Source: Liriodendron chinense (taxonomy: Eukaryota > Streptophyta > Magnoliopsida > Magnoliales > Magnoliaceae). From it: 64,000 bases of DNA. The DNA lies in assembly GCA_003013855.2 (NCBI GenBank), contig ML058476.1, forward strand, positions 762,011 to 826,010, read 5' to 3'. The position numbers and the translations under genes are program-made. Below are positions 21,719 to 32,524 of this stretch, piece by piece; positions within the stretch are counted from its first letter, which is position 1; every line of letters starts with the position of its first letter. Under the pieces are notes generated by a model. That model saw only the letters and a list, made by a program, of their open reading frames with translations. It ran no database searches and had not been told where the DNA came from.

Positions 21719-21832
21719 AGGGCTGTCAACGGGCCGGGCTTCGGTAGGTGTAAGCCCGATTTTGAACTATACGGGCCGGCCCTATTCAAAATTCTGATTT
21801 TTAAAGCACGAGCCCGGCCCATTGACACCCCT
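21719..21832. mobile_element. Short TIR element (AGGGCTGTCAA type)
   Basis: 114 bp with inverted ends AGGGCTGTCAACGGGCCGGG and CCCGGCCCATTGACACCCCT, internally GGGCCGGCCC-rich. Non-coding. The flanks give no clean target duplication. Confidence 0.65.
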
Positions 21833-21839
21833 TGGTAGG

Positions 21840-22660
21840 ATGCAGCTTAGCTCCCCTACCGTACACGTATGATGAACCTTAAGTCGTCCCAACCGCGCTA
21901 AGACCAGCTTTACATTTGCAAGTATTCCAGATGTGGTAATCTTGGCCTTTGATTTGTCTGCCGAATTTACATTGTTTACTTCTGATTTTTTTGGGCATGA
22001 AACTCAGGACGACTTTTAAGCTAGTCTAATGCATTTATAGATTTGTAACTCTTTTTTATAACAACCGTGGCCTAAGTCAAATCTATCCAAATTTAAAAAC
22101 TTGTACTATATGTTGCATAAATATATCTAATCTACTCTCTCATCTTATAATCACACACACATCTTTTTACATGTATCATCTTAAGGTTCATTATCCAAGG
22201 TTCATAACATCATATGAATATGATTGGCCATCTAAAAACAAACATGAACCATTGATTTTATAAAACACTATAAACACGAACCATTGAACTATTATATATA
22301 ATAGTGATTTAATGAAAATCAAAGGCTTGCCGTATTGACCAATCAATCTAATTCTCAATATAAAGCTAAATCCATAAATCATTTGTTGAGAATCCTAATT
22401 CAATGAAAGCAAGATTAACTACGGATTCACTATTATCCACCTAAAACCCTCAAATATTAGTGAATCAAAATAATTGATTAAATATCTATTGTGACCCTAA
22501 GTCCTTTCAAGTCTAAGGATACCAAAACAAGCATAAAAAGTATAAGTTAATACCATACAGTTGGATCCAGCTTGATTTTCTAGATTTTGTTAATATATAC
22601 ACCTATGGGTTCAATGCCTCATGATATGGTTTCATCACACGAACAACAGTCACACCATAT
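21840..22660. other. AT-rich spacer, no gene seen
   Basis: No exon, RNA gene or bounded repeat recognised. Confidence 0.5.
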
Positions 22661-22680
22661 ATAGTGGTCCATACTTTAAC

Positions 22681-23272
22681 GGGCGTGTTTGGATTCGTGG
22701 AATCCGTTGTAATGTGGTGTGGTCCACTGTAAAGAAGTAATGATTACGAATTTACGACTACCACAGTAGTCTAGGTAAAGCTGGACGTGATATCAATACC
22801 ACTTTACGGCTTTAATTTTTTTTATGTGCTTATAATGTACTCCCTTGAATAGACACATATGGATATAACTTGCTTAATATATATTATATCCACATCGTCC
22901 ATTCATTTTGCAATATCATTTTTAGTTTCATCCACACACTTTTACAAATCGCATGATATTTATAATGGCAAGCGATCAATCACAACTACTTTTGTGGTGT
23001 GGTCAATTTTCAATTTCGATGTGGCTCGTTTCTTTTTTTTTTTTTTTCAATTTCTATAAAATACTCTCGTAGAATGAATGAACGGGGTAGATATAACACA
23101 TTCATCATGGTGGGCCCCACGAAATTATGCCACGTCAAGACACCTTCGTTCATTACATTCGGATGAATTCTTATGATTTGATAGCTTGGTGTATTCAAAC
23201 GGTCACAATGAGTAATAGCGAATTTTTTTTTACAATGCATTACAGTGAATTCTGTTAATCCAAACACGCCTG
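22681..23272. mobile_element. MITE with GGCGTGTTTGGATT ends
   Basis: GGGCGTGTTTGGATTCGTGG at the left and AATCCAAACACGCC at the right are inverted copies. CGTTGTAATG on the left answers CATTACAGTGAATTC on the right. About 590 bp, non-coding. Ends resemble Tourist/hAT MITEs; the superfamily is not settled because no clear target duplication is seen. Confidence 0.6.
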
Positions 23273-24685
23273 AAGTTATTTTAACTTATCTATTGACCAT
23301 GACAATATTCTAAATCTAAAAAAAGCTGAATAAATTAAGTTTCATAACAAATTCACATTGAACCTGTCTTACTTAATTTCCTAAGAATATATCACATTCA
23401 TTTCATGTATCCACATTGATATAATGTTCCAATAAATACATCACATTCATTTCATGTATCCACATTGAACAATGGATATTAAACAAAGCATCAATGAAGA
23501 AAATATGTAATTTAATGTACAAACCCTGGTAAATTTTGAATGCTTTACTGGCTATGTTAAACTAGTACTGTAGTAGGGGTCCTGGTCCGGCGCAGCGATC
23601 TGCGATGTGTCACAACGAAATGCGTTCAAAACTAGAAGTCGGTCCTATCCTTTCATAGGAAATGCATGTGATGGGACACATTTCGAGAAGGAAGGGGCCA
23701 AGGCAGGCAACTTGCTTAGTATTATAATACGAAAGGATTATCTAATTTACTCATTGTTTGTAAACCTTCGTTCGCACGTAGCCGCATTTGGTTCGCATTA
23801 AGATCACCTATCTAGACCGTCCATCTAGACCGTCCATTAGGTCTATGCCATACTTCTTCTGCCGCCATAACAACATCAACACTAGAGGATAATCCTAAGA
23901 ACCGTGACTGAACCTATCTTCTATGGATGATCTTGTCCATCCATTTTTGCATGCTAGTGGCAGTTTAAATCATCGGATCGGTATGATTTTTTTTCTTTTT
24001 TCAAGGCAGCCTATGAATACTAGACTCGACCTAATGGACAGTCCAGATAGTAAATATCGTGGATTCTTATAAACACCGGCTGATTATCAAGCCCAGAAAC
24101 ACCAAACACAAAACACCCTTTCTAAGGACTGCCCTAGCCTGACTGGCAGGCGTGATCTACGACTAAGGGAGTTCCACGTGGGGAAGAATGTGCATCAAAT
24201 CGATCCTGTCCATCAGGTGCGGCGCAAGATTTTCACCACGATTCGAAAATTAGGTGGGCTACATAATGGGTAACGGTGTAAATCATTCCTAAAACTCTAA
24301 ATTCATGTGGCGTGACTTGTATGTGTCCTGGAATGTCCTGATGGTATGAGAGTCCATTCATCCTAGTGTGGCCCTTCAGATGAGTGGATTGGATGTAATC
24401 TACACAGCACGGTGGAACCCACACGGAATTTCAATGATTTTAACCGTGGGATTTCCCATATCAACGGCTCCCCATGGAGTAGCCAACCTCAATTTTGGCC
24501 GGGCCTGATTTTTAGGCCCAGGCCCAAACACAAAGGCTTTTGCACCTAACGGACGGTGTGAATCTCATCCACGTCAGCTAATAATGACGCTCCCACATGA
24601 CCATGGCTACTCTCCTGGGACGAGATATTTGGACGCGGATTGTGTAGTGAGCCGCTCACCACCCTTTACCGTGCTGTGAAGATTC
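23273..24685. other. Mostly unique spacer, no gene seen
   Basis: It contains a short direct repeat CACATTCATTTCATGTATCCACATTGA (two copies at about 23395 and 23443) and fragments of foldback repeat after 24190. No coding exon or RNA gene recognised. Confidence 0.45.
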
Positions 24686-24687
24686 TG

Positions 24688-25117
24688 TAGGGCCCACCGT
24701 GATATATGTGTTTTATCCACGCCGTCCATCCGTTTTTTCAGCTCCTTTTAGAGCATGATCCAAAAAATTAAGCATATCTAAATTTTAAGTGTACCGCACC
24801 ATAGAAACAATTGGGGATAATGCGTCCAACGTTGAAACCTTCCTAGGGCCATACTGATGTTTATTTGTCATCCAACATGTTCATGAGGTCACACAGATCT
24901 GGATGAGAGGAAAACAATAATATCAGCTTGATCCAAAACTTCCGTGATCCCTGAAAAGTTTTTCAACGTTAAGCGTTCAAATCCCAGTGTTTTTTGTGGT
25001 GTGGTCCAATTGGGCTTCGGATATATTTTAATATTGGTCTCATGCGATAAAATGATCTTGAAAAATGGATGGATGGTATGGATAAAACATATACATCAGG
25101 TTGCATGGGCCCCACAT
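24688..25117. mobile_element. Full-length foldback element
   Basis: It opens GGGCCCACCGTGATATATGT and closes CATATACATCAGGTTGCATGGGCCCCAC. GTTTTATCCACGCCGTCCATC on the left answers GGATGGTATGGATAAAAC on the right. The middle has ATGTTTATTTGTCATCCAAC and ATATCAGCTTGATCCAAAAC. Confidence 0.75.
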
Positions 25118-25639
25118 AGGCTTCACACCACGGTATGTGACCAATGTAGTTTTTCTAATTGCACGCGCGTGTGGGTCCCTGCGCATCCACACGCAGACAT
25201 ATGCTGGCATGGAATGAATATGCAAGATCTGCGTGTTCCTACTGATTAAAAACAATGCTTAGATCTTCCACCAGAAAATTCAGACCGTTTCACTACTCAG
25301 GTGGGCCATAGCCATCCATTTGTTGCGCATGGTTTGGACCCCTGGGGTGTGAGATGGAGTGACTTTTACCAGAAGATTCAACAGCGTAACCCACCTGATG
25401 GAAAACCCAAGTCCTACATACGTGTTCATATTGGCACGTGTACTTGGGTTGTGGATGTGAGGGATGTCACACGCGTGTGCAATCAGTAAACCACTTGAGT
25501 CGCATGGAAAAGCGACGACTATGCAGGAAGCATCGAGTCTTCCTAGGGTAGGTGAAGACGGACGTGAATTTCTACAATATTCGTTGGGAACCGGATTGCG
25601 TATGCGTAGCTTAGCAAACCCTCTAGGCACACGGTAATG

Positions 25640-25850
25640 CATTTTATCTTATCCACGCTGTACATCCATTTTACCAACTCATTTTAGAGATTGAAGCACA
25701 TCCATAGCTCAAGTGGGGCCATAGAGTTAAATGCGTACTTTTGAAATAATGCAAATTAAATGCGTACTTTTGAAAACTTCTTAGGGCCATAGAAGTTTTT
25801 GATCAAGCTGATATTTATATTTTACCTCCATCTAGGTCTGCAAATAAACA
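25640..25850. mobile_element. Truncated foldback element (left half)
   Basis: Left-half words ATCCACGCTGTACATCCATT, CATAGCTCAAGTGGGGCCAT and GATCAAGCTGATATTTAT are present, with an internal 29-bp duplication around AAATGCGTACTTTTGAAA. The right half was lost where the next element begins. Confidence 0.55.
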
Positions 25851-25869
25851 ATACTGTGGGCCAAGGAAT

Positions 25870-26392
25870 AGGGCTGTAAATGTTCGGGTTCAGGGTAGGT
25901 TTAGCCAAAATCAAACCCGCACATTTACTAAATGGGTATAGGTCCAAATTTTAGACTTGAACTCTTTTACTAAATGGGCAGGTCCAGGTCAAGTCCGAGT
26001 CAACCCATCAGACCCATTTATAAATGGATCCGGGTCTAGAAGAGGGAGATCCACCCAGACCTATTTATAAATCGGTCGGGTCTAATGGGTTCGGGTCTGA
26101 ATTAAGTATGAAAGCATTTTACAACGCTTAAAACCGGGTCTGGACAGGTCTGGGTTGGACGGGCCCCTTGAAACATAGACCAAACCCGCCCACTTACTAA
26201 ATGGGTTTGGGTTAGGTCGGGTCGGGTCGGGTCGGGCCTAATATAAAGGAAACTAGATCCAAACCCGTTTAACAACTGGGTCTGTTCTTAGACCCAGACC
26301 TGTACCATTTAACAAATAGGTCGGGTCTGAGTTGGGTCTAAATGGGTTGGGTCCGGGTACCCCATCGGGTCCACTGACCCATTTACAGCCCT
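25870..26392. mobile_element. TIR element rich in GGGTCNGGGT words
   Basis: Ends AGGGCTGTAAATG and CATTTACAGCCCT are inverted copies around 523 bp. The interior is built from AAACCCG, CCCATTTA, GGGTCTG and GGGTCGGGTC words in both directions. CAAGGAAT and CGAGGAAG beside the ends could be a decayed 8-bp duplication (hAT-like). Confidence 0.6.
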
Positions 26393-26490
26393 ACCGAGGA
26401 AGATTTCAACAATAGACGTCATTATCCGATGTTTCCACTTCGTGTGACATTAGTCAGGACACAATCTGCTACCAAATTGTTGGGAGTCTG

Positions 26491-27187
26491 TAGGGCTCTC
26501 AATGGGTCGGATCCCGATCGGACCCAATTGGATTTGACTCCAAGTCTAAAAATCTATAGTTGGATTTGGATTTGGATTTAGATTTGACTCAATCCAAAAG
26601 GTGATATCCATATATGATACACTTACAAATAGCCAATTCCATTTCGAATCCAAAAATCTATACTGGTCGGATTCTAGGTATGAATCCACCACATCAAGGT
26701 TTTCTCAAAAGCATTAAGACCGCTTTTCTCAAAAGGTTTATGTACCAATTGACCTTAATAATAGCCAGGTTTGTGCAAATCTGGTTGTACAACAGCCAAG
26801 TCTGGATCATCCATGTAAAACGACCCCACATCAATTATGGTCCACCCTACATTAATCCTGGTCCACCCCACATTAATCCTAGCCCACCCATCGTAGATCT
26901 GAATCGTCAGGGGACTTCACAGCACCTTGATCTATATGATATACAATTAGAAAAGCAGAATACACAATTAAAATAAGAAAAATAAACAAAAAATACTCAC
27001 AATAGTGGGGATCTGATCGGATCTCACTACTAGATTCGGATCCGACCCGAATATAATTCAGATTTATTTTTGTAAACCCAAATCCAGTACATTTAATTAA
27101 TTGGACCTATTTTAATGTCCAATTCCGTATTATACGGGTTTAGAGCGAATCAAATCTCGAATCTGGCCCGCTCCACTGATAGCCCTA
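26491..27187. mobile_element. Related TIR element (TAGGGCTCTCAAT type)
   Basis: It starts TAGGGCTCTCAATGGGTCGG and ends CCACTGATAGCCCTA, about 697 bp. The interior has TTGGATTTGGATTTGGATTT and GATCCGACCC words. ATTAATCCTAGCCCACC and TTAATCCTGGTCCACCC form a short internal direct repeat near 26830-26890. The 120-codon open frame across it is not recognised. Confidence 0.5.
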
Positions 27188-27266
27188 CGAGCCCGTAATA
27201 ATTAAAATAAAAAAAAAACCCATTGTGAGGCCCACCAAGATGCCAACGAACGAGACCTGTGTAAAA

Positions 27267-27585
27267 CACCCAAGATATGGGGCCCACCATATTTTATACT
27301 AATGGGAACGATGTAAAATGCTCCTAATATCTAGAAATTCAAATCTTGTGGCCTGTCTGATATTCGCATCAGGCTGATTTTTTAATTTTTTTTTTCACAC
27401 ATGTATTGGCCCAGACACAAACCTCGGGTTGGCATCCTATCCCCATTGTTCCCTGTGGTGTGGCCCACCTTGCAGATCTCTCTGATTTCTTCCCCATCTA
27501 AAATCTAGGATGGAACCTGCCGGACGGACAGGATATTTTACATATACAGCATGATAGGCACCACAAGCTTGGGTGTTTTTGGCCC
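27267..27585. mobile_element. Foldback element (ACACCCAAG ends)
   Basis: AAACACCCAAGATATGGGGC on the left answers ACCACAAGCTTGGGTGTTTT on the right. It shares its ends with the repeat in the GST2 and GST3 introns. Confidence 0.55.
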
Positions 27586-27989
27586 CTATGCGCGCATCCA
27601 AATCCATCCATGATCAGTTCCTCGTATAAAAAAATAAAAGAAAAAAAAAATCAATACATCTAGAATTTCATCAATTTTATTAGAATGCCTATGTAATCCC
27701 TCCTTTTTCCATCACCTTCGTTGCTTTTATTATTAATAATTTTTGAGGGCACTGGACTCCCAAGTGAAAATATTAATTCACAAAAGCGCCTTTAAAGTCA
27801 CTTTTATTGCTTACAATCATCAAAACCAAGGAAAATTAATGTTCTAGGCTGGGCATCCCTACAAGGTGAGTCCCACATGCTGGAGGTGCGCTTGTCTAAA
27901 GTGGGTGCCACTGCTCATATGCACGTTCCAGGTGATTTTGTTTACTTATGGTGAGTGTAAGATGGGAAAAGGATTGCATGGCCTTGTCG

Positions 27990-28361
27990 GTGTGTCGAAG
28001 TTAATTACCAAGTTCTGTGGGGGCCATCATTAATTATGTGTGTTATATCTATAGTCCGTAGATCATTTGATGGCATGGTTAAAAAATTAGGCAAATACGA
28101 AGCTCGAGCATACCACACCACAGAAAGCAGTACGGATTGAACGCGTATCATTGAAAATTTTTAGAGACATTATGAATACTTTGGATGTGAAATAAACATC
28201 ATGGTGGGCCCTAGGGAGGTTTCAATGGCGGGCATCATTGTCCCCATGGTCCACTTTAGTTTTGGATCTGTTTCACTTTTGGTCCCATGCCCTAAAATAA
28301 TCCCCCTAAATAGATGGACAATGTGTATATAACACATACATCATGGTGGGGGGCCATTGAA
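27990..28361. mobile_element. Foldback element, site of LTR insertion
   Basis: The words GTGTTATATCTATAGTCC, ATAAACATCATGGTGGGCCC and ATGTGTATATAACACATACA are those of the copy at 44945-45300, which lies in the same position upstream of GST3. The LTR element at 28367 begins just after CATTGAACTTGG at its right end. Confidence 0.65.
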
Positions 28362-28366
28362 CTTGG

Positions 28367-29089
28367 TGTTGGGATTGGACGCCTCAAATATTCAAGCATG
28401 AAGACCACCGGCCGGCCGGTCGGTCACGCTGGATCCCAGAAAAAGGCAGCAGGCTGCTGGACATTTTTTGCGACAGCCGGGCGCCCCACGGTGTTGGTGA
28501 CCGGGCGCCCGACCATGTTGGTCCGGGCACCCGAAATTCAGTTAATTTCTCGCTGGACTGTTTTTTTTGTTGGCCAGGCGCCCGACGGTCTGGTGACTGG
28601 GCGCCCGACCCTGCGCGAACTGCTTGTATGCAGTTTCCTTTTTAGTTTGGGTTTCGCAAGGAGTTTCTAATTTCGATTTTTCTCCTATTTAAGGAGATGT
28701 AATCCGAGATTAGGGTTGCCACTAAGGGCCGCCAATGAGCCGAGGGATTGAGAGGGTGTTAGGGGAGAGAAAGAGCTATGGAGGAAGCTTGGAGTTCTCT
28801 GGGTTAAGGGAAAGGGATGGGTTTGTCCTCCTCATGTGAGAATTAGCTTCGGGTGGCTTGGGATTCCTCTTGTGGGCTGTGATCTATGGTTTTCTTCTGT
28901 AATCTCTTGTAACTTCTGATTCATAGTGGATTGGTGTCGCTTTGTGCCGTGGTTTTTTACCCTTGAGGGGTTTTTCCACGTTAAAATCGGATTGCCTTCT
29001 TGTGTGTTATGATTTGCTTGTTGATTGCCATTGTGGTATGTTCCTCGCCTGCTTTGATTGCTTCCGCTGCGGGGCTCCTAACCCCAACA
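28367..29089 (+). repeat. 5' LTR of the small element
   Basis: It starts TGTTGGGATTGGACGCC and ends CTAACCCCAACA. It carries several near-palindromes of the form CCGGGCGCCCG between about 28478 and 28612. CTATTTAAGG at about 28684 may be the promoter TATA element. Confidence 0.9.
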
Positions 29090-29091
29090 AG

Positions 29092-29103
29092 TGGTATCAG
29101 AGC
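29092..29103 (+). other. Primer-binding site (initiator tRNA-Met)
   Basis: TGGTATCAGAGC, the standard initiator-Met primer site of plant copia elements, placed 2 nt after the 5' LTR. Confidence 0.92.
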
Positions 29104-29518
29104 TAAAAGTTGGGAAGGAGGCAGAGAGAATCTGAGGCAAGACATCAATGATATCTTCTAGCATGAGATTCGTTGTGGAGGAGGATTCCGTGAAAGAAAA
29201 ACATGAAAAGCGATCGGTATCTATGGAAGAAGTAGAGTTGAAGAAGATGGATCGGTACGCCAATATCTCAATCAAGTTTGTCGATTGCGATCGGGCTTGA
29301 TCGGGAATACTATTCATTGTGGAGTTGTGGGATTGGCAGCGGGATCCACGATTGCTTGTGTGTGGCATGCTCAAGGGCCACATGAGCGAGCGGGTGATGA
29401 ATGTGCAAATTTGAAGTCGATGAGGCATGAGAAGTGGTGGAGCTATGATGATGACGAAGTAGAGATGAAGATGGTGCGTGTCGAGGTGTTGCATGAAGAT
29501 TTGAGTCGTGGTGGAGTT

Positions 29519-30260
29519 TGTTGGGATTGGACGCCTCAAATATTCAAGCATGAAGACCACCGACTGGCCGGCCGGCCGGTCGGTCACGCTGGATCCCAAA
29601 AAAAGGCAGCAGGCTGCTGGACATTTTTTGCGACAGCCGGGCGCCCCATGACCCTGCCGGGCGCCCGACCATGTTGGTCCGGGCGCCCGAAATTCAGTTA
29701 ATTTCTCGCTGGACTGTTTTTTTTTGTTGGCCGGGCGCCCGACGGTCTAGTGACCGGGCGCCCGACCCTGCGCGAACTGCTTGTACGCAGTTTCCTTTTT
29801 AGTTTGGGTTTCTTGCGCGGTTTTACGCAAGGAGTTTTTAATTTCGGTTTTTCTCCTATTTAAGGAGATGTAATCCGAGATTAGGGTTGCCACTAAGGGC
29901 CGCCAATGAGCCGAGGGATTGAGATGGTTCTAGGGGAGAGAAAGAGCTATGGAGGAAGCTTGGAGTTCTCTGGGTTGAGGGAAAGGGATGGGTTTGTCCT
30001 CCTCATGTGAGAATTAGCTTCGGGTGGCTTGGGATTTCTCTTGTGGGCTGTGATCTATGGTTTTCTTCTGTAATCTCTTGTAACTTCTGATTTATAGTGG
30101 ATTGGTGTCGCTTTGTGCTGTGGTTTTTTACCCGTGAGGGGTTTTTCCATGTTAAAATCGGATTGCCTTCTTGTGTGTGATGATTTGCTTGTTGATTGCC
30201 ATTGTGGTGTGTTCCTCGCCTGCTTTGATTGCTTCCGCTGCGGGGCTCCTAACCCCAACA
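29519..30260 (+). repeat. 3' LTR of the small element
   Basis: Collinear with 28367-29089, with a handful of substitutions and two small indels (near 29640 and 29818). Confidence 0.9.
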
Positions 30261-30456
30261 CTTGGCGACTTCAACGCACCACCGTGGTTGGTGGTGTGTG
30301 GCGCACCACGCAATCCAGTTCCCATAAGGTGCGGCAACTGATGTACCGAGTGAATTCCAAATACACATCATGGTGGGCCCAAATCTTGTGTGTTGTACGC
30401 GCTTTTAACAAAAGGTGTTGTTGAGGATTCCGGTCCGTTGAAATGGGAGGCGTGCT

Positions 30457-30500
30457 GGCATTATAAAAAGCTAGAAAAATCTAAAGAAAACGCAATATAT
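30457..30500 (+). promoter_or_regulatory. GST2 core promoter (TATA-like boxes)
   Basis: ATTATAAAAAG at about 30460 and CAATATATAGATTT at about 30492 precede the start codon by about 80 and 50 nt. GST3 has the same layout with TTTATAAAACG and CTATATATAGATTT. The second box is the better TATA candidate in GST3. The leader between TATA and ATG holds a GA tract. Confidence 0.5.
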
Positions 30501-30518
30501 AGATTTCCCCTTACATGT

Positions 30519-30538
30519 GAGAGAGAGAGAGAGAGAGA
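30519..30538 (+). repeat. (GA)10 in GST2 5' leader
   Basis: A 20-bp GA tract lies 7 bp before the start codon. The paralogous tract in GST3 is nearly twice as long. GA repeats in plant leaders are targets of BBR/BPC proteins. Confidence 0.85.
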
Positions 30539-30544
30539 TTTGAT

Positions 30545-32471
30545 ATGGGGAAGGAGAAAGGAGTAAAGCTGCATGGAATGTGGGCTAGCTCATTTTGCAT
30601 GAGGGTGGAACTGGCCCTTAAGCTCAAGGGTATACCCTACGAATATGTAGTAGAAGATCTGTCCAACAAGAGCCACTTGCTCCTCCTCTACAACCCCATC
30701 CATAAGAAGGTCCCTGTCCTCGTCCATGATGGACGGCCCATCGCCGAGTCTCTCCTCATCCTCGAATATATAGATGACACGTGGAAGGACTCACCCTCAC
30801 TGATGCCACTGGACCCTTACATGCGTGCCAGGGTCCGCTTCTGGGCCAACTTCTATGATCAAAAGGTTTAATTTCCTCCCACTGCTTTATTTCTACTTTG
30901 TTAGACTAGTAAGTGCAATTCAATTCATGAGTGCGTCCAAACGGGTCAGAAATTCTCTTCAAGACTGCAACACCAGTTTTACGCGTTGCTTGAATACCCA
31001 AGCCTGTGGGGTCCACCAAGTTGTACAGGTAAAATCCACTCCGCCTATCAGGTTCTATCCTATATGATGGGGCCCGAGCCCAAAAATCAGCTACATCCAC
31101 AAGTGAGACAGGCCACATACATGGGACAATGGGGATGGGATGCCAACCATAGCTTTGTGGATGAGGCCATCAAGGTGTCTATCTTTCATCAAACTCGTGA
31201 ACTCATTGAGATGAAGAGGATATTCAAAAAAAAAAAAAAAAAAATCATAAAAACCTCAGGTGGGCCACACCGAGTGAACTATTTGGTAAGCAATTTTACA
31301 TTGTTCCCACTGGTGTTCCCATATGAGTTTTTAATTGAGCTTATTTTCTGGATGTACAGTCCAAATGATGGTTTTTGCCATGATGTACGGAGTGGATTTT
31401 ACAAATACAACATGATGGAGGACAGAGCGTGGGTGTTCTGCAGTGCGCTGGGTAAAACAGGTTTTGTAGATGATTCCGAGCCATCCAAACGCACCCCAAA
31501 CGTGAGATTCATTTAAAAGGGATTATATGATCGTCGACCTAAGTCTAGGCAGAGCACAGTCGGGTTTTCAGTTTGCGCAAGTCGGGCCTTCTTTCTCGAA
31601 TCCAGACCATCGGTCTTACAGGCCCATCGTGGATGGACCATGTGCCCGAAGCTGTCCTCAATAGACAATCAAATGTTATCATATCATACTAGATATTATT
31701 CGGGTGTTAGTTCACACATCCCACTGTTAGTACACACACCCACACACTGATATCTTGTTTGAATCCTTGTAAATAATACCAGACCATTAATCTAACCCCA
31801 TCAGGAAAACTAGTTCTACCATCCAACTGGAGATCGATAGTGGGGTCCATAAGATCAATGGTCCGAACCACTGAACCACCCTCCGCTGTTCTACAGGCTA
31901 GAAGGACACAGTAGATCATGTTATATTCTTGTTTGGGATCATGGAATGGCAATTATAAATAAGGGTGTGTTTGGTGGCTCCAAATTAGATCAACTAATCA
32001 TGAAACACCGCGAAATTTCATGATATTTGGTGAAACCAAACGCACCCTAATATTTTGAGTGTTTGTGTTGATGATCCCATCATGTCACTGATGCAGCTTG
32101 TGGAAAACTGTCGTGTTATTTGGAAATGCAAGGGTGAGGAACAAGAGCAGGCAATCAAAGATTTCAAAGGAAATCTAAGGGTACTTGAAGAAGGGATTCA
32201 AAAGGATTTCTCAGGCGAAAAACCATTTTTCAACGGGGAATGCCCTGGCTACCTTGATTTGGCCCTTGGAGCTGTTTGGTGCTGGAACAGTGTTCTTGAA
32301 GAAGTAACTGGGGAGAAGTTTATAGACAGAGAAACGAACCCTTTCATGTGTGCATGGATAGATGCTTTCTGTGATCTCGATGTCGTCAAGGACACATTGC
32401 CATCGCATGATCGATTGGTAGCACTAGCAACATGCCTGAGAAAGTTAGCCCTTGAGTCTTCTGGGGCTTGA
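30545..32471 (+). CDS. Tau-class glutathione S-transferase 2
   Basis: Exon 1 is 30545-30865 (107 codons), exon 2 is 32097-32471 (124 codons plus stop), intron 30866-32096 (GT-AG, phase 0); the product is 231 residues. The N-domain has WASSF (presumed catalytic Ser15), HKKVPVLVH (cis-Pro57) and IAES (Glu68, Ser69) for glutathione. The C-domain carries the helix-rich ending that binds hydrophobic co-substrates. It is a cytosolic detoxification enzyme by family. It is a close paralogue of GST3, about 95% identical, and more distant from GST1. Its intron contains a foldback repeat and a tiny MITE, both also in GST3, so they predate the duplication. The small LTR element sits about 285 bp upstream and could affect the promoter. 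Confidence 0.93.
30940..31500. mobile_element. Foldback element in GST2 intron
   Basis: Ends TCCAAACGGGTCAGAAATTC with ACCAGTTTTACGC on the left, and GGTAAAACAGGTTTTGTAGA with CATCCAAACGCACC on the right. The GST3 intron holds the same element at about 45955-46515, with several small indels. Confidence 0.65.
31963..32048. mobile_element. 86-bp mini foldback element
   Basis: GGGTGTGTTTGGTGG and CCAAACGCACCCT are inverted ends around AAATTTCATGATATTTGGT. A 54-bp relative lies at 54079-54132 and a decayed one at about 47085-47168 in the GST3 intron. Confidence 0.6.
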
Positions 32472-32524
32472 TGATCCTTGTTCAATTGGATGGTAGACAT
32501 GGGTCTGTATATATGTTCGTTGGC

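Larger units (their letters stand above)
28367..30260 (+). mobile_element. Small non-autonomous LTR retrotransposon
   Basis: A complete 1.9-kb element with TG...CA LTRs at 28367-29089 (723 bp) and 29519-30260 (742 bp). The 5-bp target duplication CTTGG is at 28362-28366 and 30261-30265. The primer site TGGTATCAGAGC (29092-29103), complementary to initiator tRNA-Met, lies 2 nt after the 5' LTR. A purine-rich GTGGTGGAG precedes the 3' LTR. Only about 430 bp of interior remains, with no gag or pol, so it must have moved using another element's proteins. The LTRs are very similar; the 3' copy has about 19 bp (TTGCGCGGTTTTACG region) missing from the 5' copy. The family looks copia-like from its primer site only. 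Confidence 0.92.

Noticed and set aside
29285..29701. 138-codon frame in the small LTR element as a gag remnant
   Set aside because: No zinc knuckle or gag motif, and it runs into the 3' LTR.
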